Assembly: GCF_012102745.1 (NCBI RefSeq)
Contig: NZ_JAAVSY010000006.1
Coordinates: 62,001 to 126,000 of the forward strand
Origin: Haematospirillum sp. H4485
GTDB taxonomy: Bacteria > Pseudomonadota > Alphaproteobacteria > Rhodospirillales > Rhodospirillaceae
Length of the DNA: 64,000 nt
Direction: 5' to 3'
Position numbers and translations under genes: made by a program. This document shows positions 45,107 to 53,596 of the stretch, one piece after another. The notes under the pieces were generated by a model, which saw nothing but the letters and a program-made list of their open reading frames with translations, did not search any database and had not been told where the DNA came from. Within the stretch, counting starts at the first letter, position 1. Every line of letters begins with the position of its first letter.

Positions 45107-46855
45107 ATGTCCCAGGGTTTCAGTCTCAAGGCGGTTATTTCTGCCGTTGACCGGGTGACCGGCCCCATGAAGTCCATCAACAGGGCACTTCAGCTGCCGG
45201 TAAAAACCATGCAGGCCGTATCCCGTGCAAGCGGCAATCTGGGAAGAGACCTGAGCATGGCCCTTGGTCCCATGTCCGGTCTTGCAGGGGTGGCCGGGTT
45301 CGGGGCCGGGGCTTTTGGAACCGCATCCATCATCAAGACCAGTGCCGAATTCGAACGATTCCGGAGCGTCCTGAAAACGGTGGAGGGGTCGGCGGAAAAA
45401 GCCGGGGCCAGCATGAAGTGGGTCGAGGATTTTACGCGGAAGACACCCTACCAGCTGGCGGAGGTCAACGAAGCCTTTGTCCAGCTGCGGGCGGCAGGAC
45501 TGAACCCTGCGGACGGCACTCTCCGTAGTGCCGGTGATGCTGCCGCAGCCATGGGAAAGAGCATGGAGCAGGCTGTTGAGGCTGTGATCGATGCTGTACG
45601 GGGAAAAAGTGAGCGACTGGACAAGCTGGGAATCAAGGGCGAAAAAGCCGGCAATAAGATGGTGTATCGCTGGAGGCGGAACGGCGAGGACATGGTAACG
45701 GTCGCCGAAGCAAATGCAGAGAGCATACAGAGGGCCATTCTTGGGATCTGGAACACTAAATTCCAGGGGGCGATGGACAATCTTTCCAGCACATGGGACG
45801 GCCTGTGGTCGAACCTGATGGACAGCTTCACCAGCTTCCAGAAAATGATTGGCGATGCCGGTTTCTTCGAGGCCGCAAAGGGAGAGCTGAAGGCTCTGCT
45901 GGGCTTGTTCGGCCAATGGGAGAGTGACGGGTCCCTGAAGGCTGTGGCGCGACAGATATCAGACGTCCTGACATCATCGATTCGTGGCCTGAAGAACACT
46001 CTTATGACCGTGAACTGGCAACGTGTGTGGGAGGGCATGCAACGTTTCGGATCCAGCATACAGCGCTGTGTCGATGCCGTGGGGGGCTGGGGAAATGCAT
46101 TGATCGGGCTGGCCCTGATTATGAATGCACACGTTATCGTCTCGGTGTTGCAACTTGCGGGCGCTGTTGTCCGGTTGACAGCCGTCTTGTCTGTTGCCAT
46201 CGCAAGGGTGGCCGCCTTTGTCGCCAGGCTGGCGTTTGTAAAAATGGCTTCGGCCTTTGCTGTGGCCATCAACGGCATTGCCACCGCTATGGGAGCCCTG
46301 AACGTTGCGATGTGGGCCAACCCGATCGGTGTTGTTCTGGCCGGTATTGTTGCCGTTGTTTCTGCGGCATGGCTGCTCTACGACAACTGGGATGCCGTCT
46401 GCTCCTGGTTCCTCGGAATATGGGACAGCATGAAAATGGTTGTCGCGGGATTCCGGGACTTCCTGTCCGGCGTGTTCAGCAATGATCTTGCTGCGATGTT
46501 TGAGGGTGTGGCGGCTCTTGGTAGGGGGCTGGCCGGTCTCCTGAACTCCATTTTTGCGCCATTCCAGTGGGTGTTCGAGAAAATGGGATCCTTGCTTGAT
46601 ATCGGGGGAAGAACCGAAATCGAGGCGGCACTGACAGAGTCGGCAGAATTCAGGGCCATGCAGCAAAGCCATCATGACACGTCAGCAGGCACATCCGTGC
46701 TTGATGCAGCAGCAAGCCGCAACCAGATCAACGGAGAAATCCGGGTCAGCTTTGACAATGCGCCTCCGGGAATGCGTGTCTCCGAAGGCATAACAGACCG
46801 GTCGGGACTGTTGATCAACCCGGATGTGGGATACCGGCGGGGAGCCATTGTCTAG
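45107..46855 (+). CDS. tail tape measure protein
   Basis: The 582-residue protein starts at ATG 45107 (MSQGFSLKAVISAVDRVTGP). It has Gly/Ala-rich hydrophobic segments (residues about 55-85 and 340-440) and the domain FTRKTPYQLAEVNEAFVQLRAAGLNPADG typical of Mu-type tape measures. Its length sets tail length, and it is short for the family, so a short tail is expected. AGGATAGGG precedes the start. Confidence 0.9.
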   Translation: MSQGFSLKAVISAVDRVTGPMKSINRALQLPVKTMQAVSRASGNLGRDLSMALGPMSGLAGVAGFGAGAFGTASIIKTSAEFERFRSVLKTVEGSAEKAGASMKWVEDFTRKTPYQLAEVNEAFVQLRAAGLNPADGTLRSAGDAAAAMGKSMEQAVEAVIDAVRGKSERLDKLGIKGEKAGNKMVYRWRRNGEDMVTVAEANAESIQRAILGIWNTKFQGAMDNLSSTWDGLWSNLMDSFTSFQKMIGDAGFFEAAKGELKALLGLFGQWESDGSLKAVARQISDVLTSSIRGLKNTLMTVNWQRVWEGMQRFGSSIQRCVDAVGGWGNALIGLALIMNAHVIVSVLQLAGAVVRLTAVLSVAIARVAAFVARLAFVKMASAFAVAINGIATAMGALNVAMWANPIGVVLAGIVAVVSAAWLLYDNWDAVCSWFLGIWDSMKMVVAGFRDFLSGVFSNDLAAMFEGVAALGRGLAGLLNSIFAPFQWVFEKMGSLLDIGGRTEIEAALTESAEFRAMQQSHHDTSAGTSVLDAAASRNQINGEIRVSFDNAPPGMRVSEGITDRSGLLINPDVGYRRGAIV

Positions 46856-46941
46856 CAGCGCAGCAAAAAAGCACGCAAGAAGAGCATTAACGGAAATATA
46901 AACCTATAAAGACAGCAACCCTTTCAGGAAGGATTGCTGTC

Positions 46942-47346
46942 ATGCGCCTATATGTTGTTTTTCTTGTGTCGTTTCTGCTGTTCCCTTTCCCGCTGTCTGC
47001 GGCGGATATTCCGGCCACACTGAAGCGTGTCATTGACGGGGATACCGCTGTCATGCAGACCAGCGATGGCGAGAAGACAGTGCGTTTCAAAGGTATCGAT
47101 ACGCCTGAACTCAAGGGCCGGTGCGCCGCCGAGAAGCAGGCGGCCCACCGGGCAAAAGCTGCAACAGAAAGGCTTCTGTCAAAAGGGGCGATTACGTTGC
47201 GGAAGCCATCCAGGGACAAGTACGGGCGCACGGCGGCCTTTGTCCTTGTCGATGGGAAACCCGTTCACGTGGCCCTGATCCGGGCCGGACACGGGCGGGC
47301 CTATGCGGGCGGAAAGCGTCAGGGGTGGTGTGACGGACAGAATTAA
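46942..47346 (+). CDS. secreted thermonuclease-family protein (tail region)
   Basis: The 134-residue protein has a signal peptide (VVFLVSFLLFPFPLSAA) and a compact SNase fold with VIDGDTAVM, VRFKGIDTPELKG (catalytic Arg and Glu) and DKYGRTAAFVLVDG. It is different from the 244-residue nuclease near attL and matches the phage's base composition. It lies between the tape measure and DNA-circulation genes, an unusual place for a secreted nuclease. Confidence 0.88.
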   Translation: MRLYVVFLVSFLLFPFPLSAADIPATLKRVIDGDTAVMQTSDGEKTVRFKGIDTPELKGRCAAEKQAAHRAKAATERLLSKGAITLRKPSRDKYGRTAAFVLVDGKPVHVALIRAGHGRAYAGGKRQGWCDGQN

Positions 47347-47368
47347 ATCACAAGCGGAGCGAAGGCTG

Positions 47369-48526
47369 ATGGTGGCCGGATGGAGACAGAAACTGCAACC
47401 GGCATCCTTCAGGGGCGTGCCGTTTTTTGTGGATGGTGATGACCTTGAAGCGGGGCGGCGGATACAGGTTCATGAATACCCGCAGCGCGATACGCCCTTT
47501 GTAGAAGACCTCGGGCGGGCCAGCCGCAAGATTTCAGTTACGGCCTTTCTTGTTGGCCCCGATTACATGGCGCGCCGTGATGCGCTTTTGCAGGCTGTTG
47601 AGTCCGGTGCAACAGGTACGCTGGTTCATCCGCAGTACGGGAGCCTTTCTGTTGCCGTGGACGGAACATGCTCTTTCAGTCATTCACGGGAAGAGGGTGG
47701 GCTATGCAGGGTTCGATTATGCTTTGTCGAAGCCGGTGAGGCCGCCTTTCCTGCCGCGCGCATCGATACGGTGGCCGAGGCCTTGAAGCGTGCCGAGGCC
47801 CTGGACCGGATTGCCGGGCTCGATTTTCTGAAGAAATTCGGAATATCCGGCTTTCCCGATTTTATTGGTGACACGGCTGTGGCGGATCTGATGCATGGCC
47901 TTTCCACCCTGGAAGACGCGCTCTTCATGCGCAATGCGGAGCCACTCGTATTGCTTCAGTCAAAGCTTGGAATCCTGACCGGCGATCCACGCAAACTGGT
48001 GGCAGCCATACAGGGCATTTTCCGTTCGCTTGGTAGCGACAAAAAGAGAGTACAGCCTTTGACCGCTGTTGCAGCCTTTCGTCCTGCCCCGCAGGCAGAG
48101 CCGGGGACAACCCGGTTACGGAAACAGGAAGGGCAAAACCGTGCTGCTGTTGCTTCCCTAATCCGGAGATCCGCATTGGCACAAGCCAGCCGCAGTGCCG
48201 CACTGTCACAGTGGTCTGTCCGCGATGATGCCCTTGCTGCCCGGGATACCCTGGTCAGGGCCTATCGCGCGGAAGAGGACATCACCGGGCATGGCAATGT
48301 CTTCGCCGCGCTTGGTGCGGCCCGTCTGGCGACAGCGCAGGATATTGGTCAGCGTGTGAAACCTCTGCCAAGACTGGAGCGCATAACGGTGCCGGGTCCC
48401 GTGCCCGCACTGGTTCTGGCCTATGACCGGTACGAGGACATTGCGCAGGAGGCCGATATCATCACCCGGAACAACATTGCCCATCCCGGCTTTGTTCCCG
48501 GGTCTTCTCTTCTGGTTACAGGATAG
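47369..48526 (+). CDS. DNA circulation/tail protein (Mu gpN-like)
   Basis: The 385-residue protein has the DNA_circ_N domain (WRQKLQPASFRGVPFFVDGDDLEAGRR, VHEYPQRDTPFVEDLGR). In Mu, gpN is a tail/baseplate protein injected with DNA that helps circularise it. ATG 47369 was chosen for GCGGAG upstream. The middle region is helical and variable. Confidence 0.9.
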   Translation: MVAGWRQKLQPASFRGVPFFVDGDDLEAGRRIQVHEYPQRDTPFVEDLGRASRKISVTAFLVGPDYMARRDALLQAVESGATGTLVHPQYGSLSVAVDGTCSFSHSREEGGLCRVRLCFVEAGEAAFPAARIDTVAEALKRAEALDRIAGLDFLKKFGISGFPDFIGDTAVADLMHGLSTLEDALFMRNAEPLVLLQSKLGILTGDPRKLVAAIQGIFRSLGSDKKRVQPLTAVAAFRPAPQAEPGTTRLRKQEGQNRAAVASLIRRSALAQASRSAALSQWSVRDDALAARDTLVRAYRAEEDITGHGNVFAALGAARLATAQDIGQRVKPLPRLERITVPGPVPALVLAYDRYEDIAQEADIITRNNIAHPGFVPGSSLLVTG

Positions 48527-48530
48527 GTCA

Positions 48531-49613
48531 GTGGAAGACAGTGTACTCCTGAAAGTCAATGGCCGGGAATTCGGAGGATGGAAGCGTGTCTCTGTAACAG
48601 CGGGTCTGGACCGGCAGGCGCGTGATTTCGAGCTGGACATAACCTTCCGCTGGCCAGACCGTGCCGCTATCCGCGACATGATCCGCCCGGGTGACTCCTG
48701 CCAGATTCTGCTGGGGCGCGATCTTGTCCTCACAGGATACGTTGACGCGACCCCCATACGTTACGACGCCGGTCAGATATCTGTTGGTGTCAGCGGACGG
48801 TCGGCAACGGCAGACCTTGTTGATTGCGCCGCCATCAACGAGCCGGGACAGTGGAATGCACGCCGGGTCGAGGACATTGTGACCGACCTGGCCGCGCCTT
48901 ATGGCGTGCACGTCTGTACCGAAGTCAATACCGGCCCGATCGTGGAGACATACCAGATTGATCAGGGAGAAACTGTTTTCGAAAGCGTGGACCGCCTGAT
49001 CGGCATGCGGGCGCTCCTGTCCACGGATGATGCAAACGGGCGTCTGGTTCTGACCGGAACAGGACGGATGCGGGCAATCACGCCGCTGATCCTTGGTCAA
49101 AACATTCTGTCTGCAGATGCCCCGCTGAACTGGAAAGATCGTTACAGCCTTTACCTGGTGAAAGGACAAGGCATAGGCGATGACAGTTCGGTGCATGATG
49201 CCCTGTCTGTGCGTGCCGAGGCCCATGACGCGGCTGTCAGGCGACGGCGCGTGCTGTTCCGGAAGCAATCCGGAGATGCCGACAGGAACTCGGCGCGGCT
49301 TGAAGCGCGCTGGGAAGCTGCTTCCCGCGCCGGACAAAGCGTGAAAACGCGCTATACCGTGCAGGGGTGGCGACAAGCGGACGGCAACCTCTGGGTACCC
49401 AACGCTGTTGTCATGGTACAGGATCCTGTTATCGGACTGGACGGAGAGATGCTGATCGGTGAGGTCACCTACTCTCTGGGGGATACAGGCTGTCTCTGCC
49501 ATCTGACCGTGGCTCCGACCGGGGCGTGGGAACTGAAACCCGAAACCACACAAAAGGGCGGGGATGGACCTTCCGCCCTGACCAGGCCGGGAGAAACCCT
49601 GCTGAATTTCTGA
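48531..49613 (+). CDS. baseplate hub protein (Mu gpP/gp44-like)
   Basis: The 360-residue protein has LKVNGREFGGWKRVSVTAGLDRQARDFELDI at the N terminus and QGWRQADGNLWVPNAVVMV near the C terminus, as in Mu gp44 and T4 gp27-type hubs. It starts at GTG 48531 right after AGGATAGG, 4 nt beyond the gpN stop. Confidence 0.9.
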   Translation: MEDSVLLKVNGREFGGWKRVSVTAGLDRQARDFELDITFRWPDRAAIRDMIRPGDSCQILLGRDLVLTGYVDATPIRYDAGQISVGVSGRSATADLVDCAAINEPGQWNARRVEDIVTDLAAPYGVHVCTEVNTGPIVETYQIDQGETVFESVDRLIGMRALLSTDDANGRLVLTGTGRMRAITPLILGQNILSADAPLNWKDRYSLYLVKGQGIGDDSSVHDALSVRAEAHDAAVRRRRVLFRKQSGDADRNSARLEARWEAASRAGQSVKTRYTVQGWRQADGNLWVPNAVVMVQDPVIGLDGEMLIGEVTYSLGDTGCLCHLTVAPTGAWELKPETTQKGGDGPSALTRPGETLLNF

Positions 49614-49625
49614 AAGAGCGCATGG

Positions 49626-50117
49626 ATGATCGAACGCACAATATCAACAGCCCTGCGCCCACTGGCGCGGCGGATAGAAAACATCCTTGCGCGTGCGCTT
49701 GTAACAGCCGTGAGCGGAGGAAGGCTTCAGGTGTTGCAGGTCAGTATACTGGATGGTGAGGTCAAGGATGGGGTGCAGCACTACGAACCTGCAGGATTTA
49801 CCTCCCATCCGGTATCGGGTGCGGAGGCCCTTGTCCTGTTTCCGGACGGGGACCGGACCCATGCCATAGCCGCCGTGGTCACAGACCGTCGTTGTCGACC
49901 GGCTGACCTGCAGCCGGGGGAGGCTGCGGTCTTCTGCCCCGGTGACGGACTGGCCCAGATCCGTGCTGAACGGGATGGCACCATCCGTATCCGGGGTAAA
50001 AGAATTGTCCTCGAAGCCGATGGCGACATTGCGCTCACGGCATCGGGACAGCTGCTGGAGGAAAGCCGTGAACACAAGGTTCTTACAGGTACCTATGCTG
50101 CAGCCCGTAAAGTATGA
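49626..50117 (+). CDS. baseplate spike protein (Mu gp45-like)
   Basis: The 163-residue protein follows the Mu gp45/P2 gpV pattern: N-terminal OB-fold (LQVLQVSILDGEVKDGVQHYEPAGFTSHP) and a beta-helical C terminus (AQIRAERDGTIRIRGKRIVLEADGDI). It forms the membrane-piercing spike. A separate PAAR-containing protein is encoded next and could cap it. Confidence 0.9.
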   Translation: MIERTISTALRPLARRIENILARALVTAVSGGRLQVLQVSILDGEVKDGVQHYEPAGFTSHPVSGAEALVLFPDGDRTHAIAAVVTDRRCRPADLQPGEAAVFCPGDGLAQIRAERDGTIRIRGKRIVLEADGDIALTASGQLLEESREHKVLTGTYAAARKV

Positions 50118-50132
50118 CAGGAACAACAGCCC

Positions 50133-51047
50133 ATGTCGGGAATAGCCGTTAACGGACGTGATGTCGCGGGTGGGGTATGTCGTGGGGCAGAAACGGGCTG
50201 GTACCGTGTGGAAGACCATGCGGTCGCCCTGCAGGGAGATCCGGTTGAGGGACACGGCGAATCTCCGCACAACGGTCCTGTTCTTGCCGAGGGAAAGGCT
50301 TGGTACACCGTCGATGGCATTCCTGTTGCTTTTGCTGGCTGCAAGGCAACCTGTGGCCATGTGGTCAGCGGGCGCTCCTGGTACAGTGCGCTTGAAGGAC
50401 CGGAAGCTGAAAAGGCAATCATCAAGTCCGCTCCGCGTCGCGGAACATATTTCTTCGGTGGCGCAGGACTGAACGGAGCCTATATAGGCGACATGGTGTC
50501 GGCTTTCCGGGAAGCTGGTCTTGACCCCGTATCCGCAGGCAATGGCAATCGATGGTCCGTGGACGCCGGAGAAGGATCGCTGTTCGGCATGCTGGGAGAT
50601 GCTTTCAGCGGTGTGCCGCTGCTGCGGGATGGCGAGGATACAGGCCGTCCCCTCGGCCTGGATGACTATGGAACACGTGGAACGCAGTTCAACCTGGTTG
50701 GCTATTCCTACGGCTCGCTGGTTGCTGCGCAGGTCGCCGTCAAATACGCCCGGGCGGGTGGTGTTGTGGACCACCTTGTCCTGATCGGATCGCCTGTTTC
50801 CCGCCCTTTCCTTGACCAGCTGCGTGCTACGGAAGGGATTGCGCGTATTCTGGTCCGGGATCTGTCGTACATGGGTGATCCAATTCGTGCCGGAATGACG
50901 TTGGGAGATCTTGTGGCTGCAGGACCTGTCCTTGTGGTACAGTTCTACGAACAGAGCGGCCATTTCCGTTACTCTCCCATGACGGCAGAGGCGGCCCGGA
51001 AACGGAGAAAGCTTGCTGCCTGGCTTTATGAGGTGGGCCTGAGATGA
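50133..51047 (+). CDS. PAAR-domain protein with C-terminal alpha/beta hydrolase
   Basis: The 304-residue fusion has residues about 1-85 forming a PAAR-like tip (NGRDVAGG, GHGESPHNGPVLAEGK, VDGIPVAFAGCKATCGH). Residues 100-304 form an alpha/beta hydrolase with nucleophile elbow VGYSYGS (Ser192), a candidate Asp at 249 or 259, and His277 in EQSGHF. PAAR-lipase fusions are typical type VI secretion effectors, but here the gene follows the phage spike gene. The adjacent small membrane protein and terminator suggest a toxin-immunity cassette. A structural or host-envelope-degrading esterase is the alternative. Confidence 0.8.
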   Translation: MSGIAVNGRDVAGGVCRGAETGWYRVEDHAVALQGDPVEGHGESPHNGPVLAEGKAWYTVDGIPVAFAGCKATCGHVVSGRSWYSALEGPEAEKAIIKSAPRRGTYFFGGAGLNGAYIGDMVSAFREAGLDPVSAGNGNRWSVDAGEGSLFGMLGDAFSGVPLLRDGEDTGRPLGLDDYGTRGTQFNLVGYSYGSLVAAQVAVKYARAGGVVDHLVLIGSPVSRPFLDQLRATEGIARILVRDLSYMGDPIRAGMTLGDLVAAGPVLVVQFYEQSGHFRYSPMTAEAARKRRKLAAWLYEVGLR

Positions 51048-51421
51048 ATGCCTTTTTATTCCTTGGACGAAGTCTCTGGATGCTGTCGTGCGTGGTTCTG
51101 ACAGCGACAGCGCTCTTGGCCAATTATCCCCTCGCCGGTGACATGCCGGTCAGTGCCTCCCTCTATGGCGGTGACCCTTGGGTGTATGCACCCTGGCTTG
51201 TTCCTCCGGTTATCGGTGCCGCCCTAGTGCTGCCGGGCCTGCTGTTGTGGCTGCCGGTTTGTTTGTTCCCTCAGTGTGGATCAAGGAAGCTTGTGGTGCT
51301 GCTTCTGGCCAGCCACGCTGTCGGCTTTCTTGTCATCCCCGTCATGATTTATGAGGGGTGGCTGCTTCGTCGCTGGATCTGCACGCCGGAAACGGACACG
51401 CCCTTGTCCAGCGCAGGATAA
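51044..51421 (+). CDS. three-helix membrane protein, candidate immunity partner
   Basis: The 125-residue protein has membrane segments at about residues 7-26, 51-75 and 82-108. It overlaps the PAAR-hydrolase gene by ATGA (51044-51047) and is followed within 25 bp by a terminator. No family was recognised. Its coupling to a GxSxG hydrolase is like lipase effectors with membrane immunity proteins. A holin-like or lysis role is also possible. Confidence 0.55.
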   Translation: MNAFLFLGRSLWMLSCVVLTATALLANYPLAGDMPVSASLYGGDPWVYAPWLVPPVIGAALVLPGLLLWLPVCLFPQCGSRKLVVLLLASHAVGFLVIPVMIYEGWLLRRWICTPETDTPLSSAG

Positions 51422-51444
51422 TCTTTCTTTCCTACCTACATACA

Positions 51445-51468
51445 GCCGCCTTCCGGGCGGTTTTTTTT
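51445..51468 (+). terminator. Terminator after PAAR-hydrolase cassette
   Basis: CCGCC (51446-51450) and GGCGG (51456-51460) with a 5-nt loop are followed by eight T. It interrupts the tail operon between the cassette and the gp46-like gene. Confidence 0.8.
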
Positions 51469-51482
51469 ATGGGGCTTTCGTC

Positions 51483-51917
51483 GTGTCAAAAGCATCTCTT
51501 GAGGCGGTTTATGCCTCCGACCGGACAGCGCCGTCATCGGCCTTACCGGATTCCCTGTATCGGGCTGTCGAGAACTCCCTGTTTACATGGGCGCGGGCCA
51601 GACCGGACGATCGTTTGCCGGATGAATCCGGGCGAATGGGATGGTGGGGTGATGTAACCATTGCCAATGATCATTTCGGATCCCGGTTATGGCTTTTACG
51701 TCGTGAGGCCCTGACAGACCAGACTGTGGAGCGAGCCCGTGAATACGCCGCCGAATCCCTGTCCTGGTTGGTCAAGGATGGCGTTGCAGCCCGTATTGAT
51801 GTTTCAGCCCGGCGCATCGGCTTGTCCGGTCTTGGTCTGGTCGTAACGGTATTTCGTCATGACGGGCACCGTCTTGACCTTGATTTTCATAACGCATGGA
51901 CGGCTATCAATGGCTGA
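51483..51917 (+). CDS. baseplate protein (Mu gp46-like)
   Basis: The 144-residue gp46-family protein has RMGWWGDVTIANDHFGSRLWLLRREAL and ESLSWLVKDGVAARIDVSA, matching gp46 of Mu and the T4 gp25/P2 W role in the baseplate wedge. The GTG start at 51483 follows GGGGC only weakly. It overlaps the gp47 gene by 8 bp. Confidence 0.88.
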   Translation: MSKASLEAVYASDRTAPSSALPDSLYRAVENSLFTWARARPDDRLPDESGRMGWWGDVTIANDHFGSRLWLLRREALTDQTVERAREYAAESLSWLVKDGVAARIDVSARRIGLSGLGLVVTVFRHDGHRLDLDFHNAWTAING

Positions 51918-52986
51918 TATTGGATGGGTGCGCCCCCCGCTGCCGGATCTTGTCGCGCAAATTCGCACCGACCTTCTGACATCCCTGTCCCTTGATGAGG
52001 TTTTGCGCCGCTCTGACCTTGAAGTGCAGGCCCGCGTCCAGGCCGCAGCCCTGCATACGCTCTACGGCTTCGTCGAACATCTGGCACACCAGATTCTGCC
52101 CTGCAGCGCAACCGGTGAATGGCTGGAACGGCATGGTGCCTGGCGTGGCGTGATGCGGAAGCCGGCGCGGGAAGCAACCGGATCTGCAGAGTTCAGGGCC
52201 AGTCCGGGAAGCGCCTTTCTGCCCCATACGGTCATTCCGGAGGGCACGCGCCTGCAAAAGGCAGGGGGCATTGACTATGTTGTCGCGGAATCCACGGTCG
52301 CAGAAGGCGCTTCTGTCGTGGTGCCGATACGCGCGGCAAACGCGGGGCAGCATGGCAATGCCGAGCCGGGTACCTTTCTGTCCCTGGTGAATCCTGTCGC
52401 CGGGGTACAGCCCGTCGCTGTGAGCGGAGAGCTTTCTGGCGGCGTTGATCGTGAGGATCAGGAGGCATACCGGAACAGGATCATGCAGTATGACCGGATG
52501 ACGGCGTGCGGCGGTAATCTCGATGATTACCGGAAATGGGTCATGGAGACGCCCGGGGTAAGGGTCAGCAAGGTCTGGGTCTACCGGCACAGCCTTGGAA
52601 CAGACGCCCACGGCATTACCTTTATTGTATCCGGACGGGCAGGATTTATCCCGACCGATGCAGAGGTCGCTCTGGTCCAGAAGCACATTGACCAGTTCCG
52701 GCCTGCGGGGGCGGACCCTCATGTTTTCAAGCCCGTGGAGATGCCGGTCAATCCGCAGATTGCAATCAGCCCGGACAAACCGGAAACCCGCCATGCCATT
52801 GAACAAGAGCTTCAGGACTTCTTTTTCAGGGAAGCAAAGCCCGGAGGTACGGTGCGTCTGTCGCGTCTGAGTGAAGCAATCAGCGCTGCGGCCGGAGAAG
52901 TCTGGCACACGTTGCACGCACCGGAAAGAAGCCTGGCCCTGGAAGCAGGACAGATTGCAACACCGGGAACCATACTGTGGGGATAA
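51910..52986 (+). CDS. baseplate J-like protein (Mu gp47-like)
   Basis: The 358-residue protein has the baseplate-J features GEWLERHGAWRGVMRKPAREATGSAEF, LVNPVAGVQPVAVSGELSGGVDREDQEAYR and VRVSKVWVYRHSLG. It builds the wedge that connects fibres to the hub. It is directly followed by the gp48 gene. Confidence 0.94.
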   Translation: MADIGWVRPPLPDLVAQIRTDLLTSLSLDEVLRRSDLEVQARVQAAALHTLYGFVEHLAHQILPCSATGEWLERHGAWRGVMRKPAREATGSAEFRASPGSAFLPHTVIPEGTRLQKAGGIDYVVAESTVAEGASVVVPIRAANAGQHGNAEPGTFLSLVNPVAGVQPVAVSGELSGGVDREDQEAYRNRIMQYDRMTACGGNLDDYRKWVMETPGVRVSKVWVYRHSLGTDAHGITFIVSGRAGFIPTDAEVALVQKHIDQFRPAGADPHVFKPVEMPVNPQIAISPDKPETRHAIEQELQDFFFREAKPGGTVRLSRLSEAISAAAGEVWHTLHAPERSLALEAGQIATPGTILWG

Positions 52987-52987
52987 C

Positions 52988-53593
52988 ATGCGGGCCAATG
53001 ATTCAGATTATCAGGGGCTTCTTTGCGAAGAAGCTCCCCGTGGACTGCGGCCCCCGGGCCCTGCAGGAGCAGGAAATCCTCAGCTTCTCAAAGCCTTGGC
53101 ACCCGCGTTGGCAGCACTGCACAACCGGGCGCTGGATCTGGTGGAAGAGGCGGATCCATCCACTGCGTTTACAATGCTGGAGGATCAGGAACGGGAATGG
53201 GGCCTTCCTGATGAATGTTCGCATGGGCGGGCAACGACCTTGCAGGAACGCAGGCAGGCCCTGCTCGCACGGCGGCGGGCACGAGGTGGCGCAACATTGG
53301 CCTGGCTCCAGGCGCTGGCTGATGATCTGGGCTACCAAACCACTCTTGTCGAACATCGTCCGTTCGTATGCGGGCAGGCGACATGCTCCGAAAGCGCCCT
53401 GAATGGTGGGCATGCCATCAGGCGCTACATCCGCGTTACGGTCCATGGCCCGCGCGTGACCCTGTTTCGGTGTGCAGACAGCCAGTGCCTGGATCCGCTT
53501 GGAAAGATCGCACAGGCAGAGGATCTGGTCTGTCGGTTACGAAAGATGGCGCTGGCCCATCTTGATCTCAAATTTTCATATGAAGGAATATAA
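52988..53593 (+). CDS. tail protein of the gp48/YmfQ family
   Basis: The 201-residue DUF2313/YmfQ-type protein (LLKALAPALAALHNRALDLVEEADPSTAFTMLEDQEREWGLPD) is usual between gp47 and the tail fibre in Mu-like phages. It begins 1 nt after the gp47 stop and ends 3 nt before the fibre gene. Confidence 0.9.
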   Translation: MRANDSDYQGLLCEEAPRGLRPPGPAGAGNPQLLKALAPALAALHNRALDLVEEADPSTAFTMLEDQEREWGLPDECSHGRATTLQERRQALLARRRARGGATLAWLQALADDLGYQTTLVEHRPFVCGQATCSESALNGGHAIRRYIRVTVHGPRVTLFRCADSQCLDPLGKIAQAEDLVCRLRKMALAHLDLKFSYEGI

Positions 53594-53596
53594 ATC

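Noticed and set aside
50133-51421. Part of a host type VI secretion locus
   Set aside because: The neighbours on both sides are phage baseplate genes; no tss genes are in the window.
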